Below, piece by piece: positions 5,335 through 6,144 of a stretch of DNA of 6,144 nt. Below the pieces are notes generated by a model. It was not told the DNA's origin, ran no database searches, and worked only from the letters and a program-made list of their open reading frames with translations. Both the position numbers and the translations under genes were made by a program. Within the stretch, counting starts at the first letter, position 1, and each line of letters opens with the position of its first letter. Origin of the DNA: Vulcanimicrobiota bacterium (GTDB lineage: Bacteria > Vulcanimicrobiota > Vulcanimicrobiia > Vulcanimicrobiales > Vulcanimicrobiaceae); the NCBI GenBank assembly GCA_019233415.1, contig JAFAMK010000151.1, forward strand, positions 1 through 6,144. The letters run 5' to 3'.

Positions 5335-5909
5335 CGTCGCGGGACCGGTCCATCGCGGCGGTCGCGCTTGGAGTTCTCGTGGCCGCAGTTGTCTGTATGT
5401 TCGCGGCGCGCAGCGCTCTCGTACCTGGCCTAAGTCCGTTCGGCGAAACGACCCAGGTGCGGCACGTTCCCGGCGTTGCCTTAGTCGATGACCGCGGTGC
5501 GCTGCTGCGGCTCGACGCACCAGCACGCGACGAAGTGCTCGTCCTCGGCTACACGCGCTGCACCGATCAGTGCCCGCTTACGCTCGCGAACGTTGCGGTC
5601 GCACTGCGCGAGCTTACACCAAACGCGCGTCCGGCGGCGTACTTCGTAACGGTCGATCCCACGCACGACGACGGCCACACGCTGCGACACTATCTCGGTG
5701 CATGGAACAATACGATCGTCGGCGTGACCGGAGCGCCGCCGGCGCTGAACGCCGTTGCACTCGCGCTTGGAGCGGGAGACGCATCCCGCTCGCCGGGCGA
5801 CCACGACACCCGGCTCTTCATCGTCGACCACTTCGGCGCGGTGCGCCAAGAGCTGTCGCCTGATGCAACGCCAACGGCCATCGTGCAGGCATTACGCGCC
5901 GACACCTGA
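5331..5909 (+). CDS. SCO1/SenC-family copper chaperone or thiol-redox protein
   Basis: A 192-residue protein anchored by one N-terminal membrane helix (about residues 8-30, IAAVALGVLVAAVVCMF), with a thioredoxin-like domain outside. The copper-binding/redox motif is CxxxCP: Cys77 and Cys81 in YTRCTDQCPLTL. The conserved distal histidine is His158 in GDHDTRLFIVDHFG. YFVTVDPTHDD (104-114) is the usual SCO strand. SCO1 proteins deliver copper to the CuA site of cytochrome oxidase or act as disulphide reductants; which one applies is not visible. The GTG at 5331 is chosen because it overlaps the permease stop (GTGA) and keeps the whole membrane helix; there is no strong ribosome site, consistent with translational coupling. 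The cysteine in the membrane helix lacks a lipobox (VVC), so it is not a lipoprotein. It runs convergent to the nitronate monooxygenase gene with six bases between stops. Confidence 0.88.
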   Translation: MTSRDRSIAAVALGVLVAAVVCMFAARSALVPGLSPFGETTQVRHVPGVALVDDRGALLRLDAPARDEVLVLGYTRCTDQCPLTLANVAVALRELTPNARPAAYFVTVDPTHDDGHTLRHYLGAWNNTIVGVTGAPPALNAVALALGAGDASRSPGDHDTRLFIVDHFGAVRQELSPDATPTAIVQALRADT

Positions 5910-5915
5910 GCGCAC

Positions 5916-6144
5916 TTAGGTGGTGCTCGCGATCGCGCGATCGGCCACGAGCGCCGTCGTTGCAAGGTGCGCTGCTTCACGCGCTTCCCGCACCAGCCTT
6001 GCGACGATCGTAGCGGCGGGTTCGGCCTTCGCGAGCGCGGCAGCTTGTCCGGCCCAGAGCGATAGGAACTCCGAACGGTTCTGCTGGGCCGCGGCGGTGC
6101 GGACGTCGCGGGTGAGCGCGTTTTGGTACGGATACGGCGCGAGG
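5916..6144 (-). CDS. Nitronate monooxygenase, C-terminal part only
   Basis: The last 75 residues of a minus-strand gene that continues beyond the right edge; TAA is at 5918-5916. The fragment begins LAPYPYQNALTRDVRTAA and continues FLSLWAGQAAALAKAEPAA and IVARLVREAREA. The pairing PYPYQNALTRD followed by SLWAGQ is the familiar C-terminus of FMN-dependent nitronate monooxygenases (formerly 2-nitropropane dioxygenases), which oxidise alkyl nitronates. The FMN-binding barrel and catalytic histidine lie outside the window, so activity cannot be judged. No terminator is seen in the six-base gap to the SCO1-like gene. Confidence 0.82.
   Translation of the reverse strand, partial: LAPYPYQNALTRDVRTAAAQQNRSEFLSLWAGQAAALAKAEPAATIVARLVREAREAAHLATTALVADRAIASTT

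Noticed and set aside
5930..5943. 14-base palindrome CGATCGCGCGATCG near the convergent stops
   Set aside because: It lies inside the nitronate monooxygenase coding sequence (Ala/Asp/Arg codons) with no T tract, so it is more likely a codon-driven palindrome than a terminator.

Overview
The window comes from a GC-rich bacterium with densely packed genes and short spacers. It contains a polyhydroxyalkanoate (PHA, carbon-storage granule) module and, further right, an MFS transporter, a SCO1-type copper/redox protein and the end of a nitronate monooxygenase. I cannot fix the taxon from the sequence. The XRE regulator beside a phasin, the probable TTG starts and a promoter that looks leaderless suggest Actinobacteriota or a deep GC-rich lineage such as Eremiobacterota rather than a typical proteobacterium. 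This is a low-confidence inference.

Layout. 1-339 (+) is the tail of a small XRE-type HTH protein that probably begins outside the window. A perfect 11-bp hairpin at 418-444 separates it from the convergent PHA genes. On the minus strand, read right to left, come phaB-like acetoacetyl-CoA reductase (1943-1203), an XRE regulator two bases further on (1200-832), and a phasin (799-482). The phasin has its own strong promoter, with a palindrome filling the spacer between the -35 and -10 boxes. Divergent from phaB, on the plus strand, is an intracellular PHA depolymerase (2065-3291) with a Cys-Asp-His triad. The module can therefore make the monomer precursor, coat the granule, regulate it and degrade it. 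No PHA synthase (phaC) or thiolase lies in the window.

Convergent with the depolymerase (3298-4032, minus) is an unannotated-looking protein: a low-complexity N-terminal half followed by a domain that keeps the CheD glutamine-deamidase Thr-Cys-His residues at exact CheD spacing, with no chemotaxis gene in view. It diverges from an MFS permease (4129-5334, plus), and a 12-bp direct repeat brackets the spacer between them. The permease stop codon overlaps the start of a membrane-anchored SCO1/SenC protein (5331-5909). The window closes with the C-terminal 75 residues of a minus-strand nitronate monooxygenase.

The two points most worth a second look are the CheD-like orphan deamidase and the apparently leaderless, operator-bearing phasin promoter. 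I saw no tRNA, rRNA, CRISPR array, insertion sequence or phage gene.
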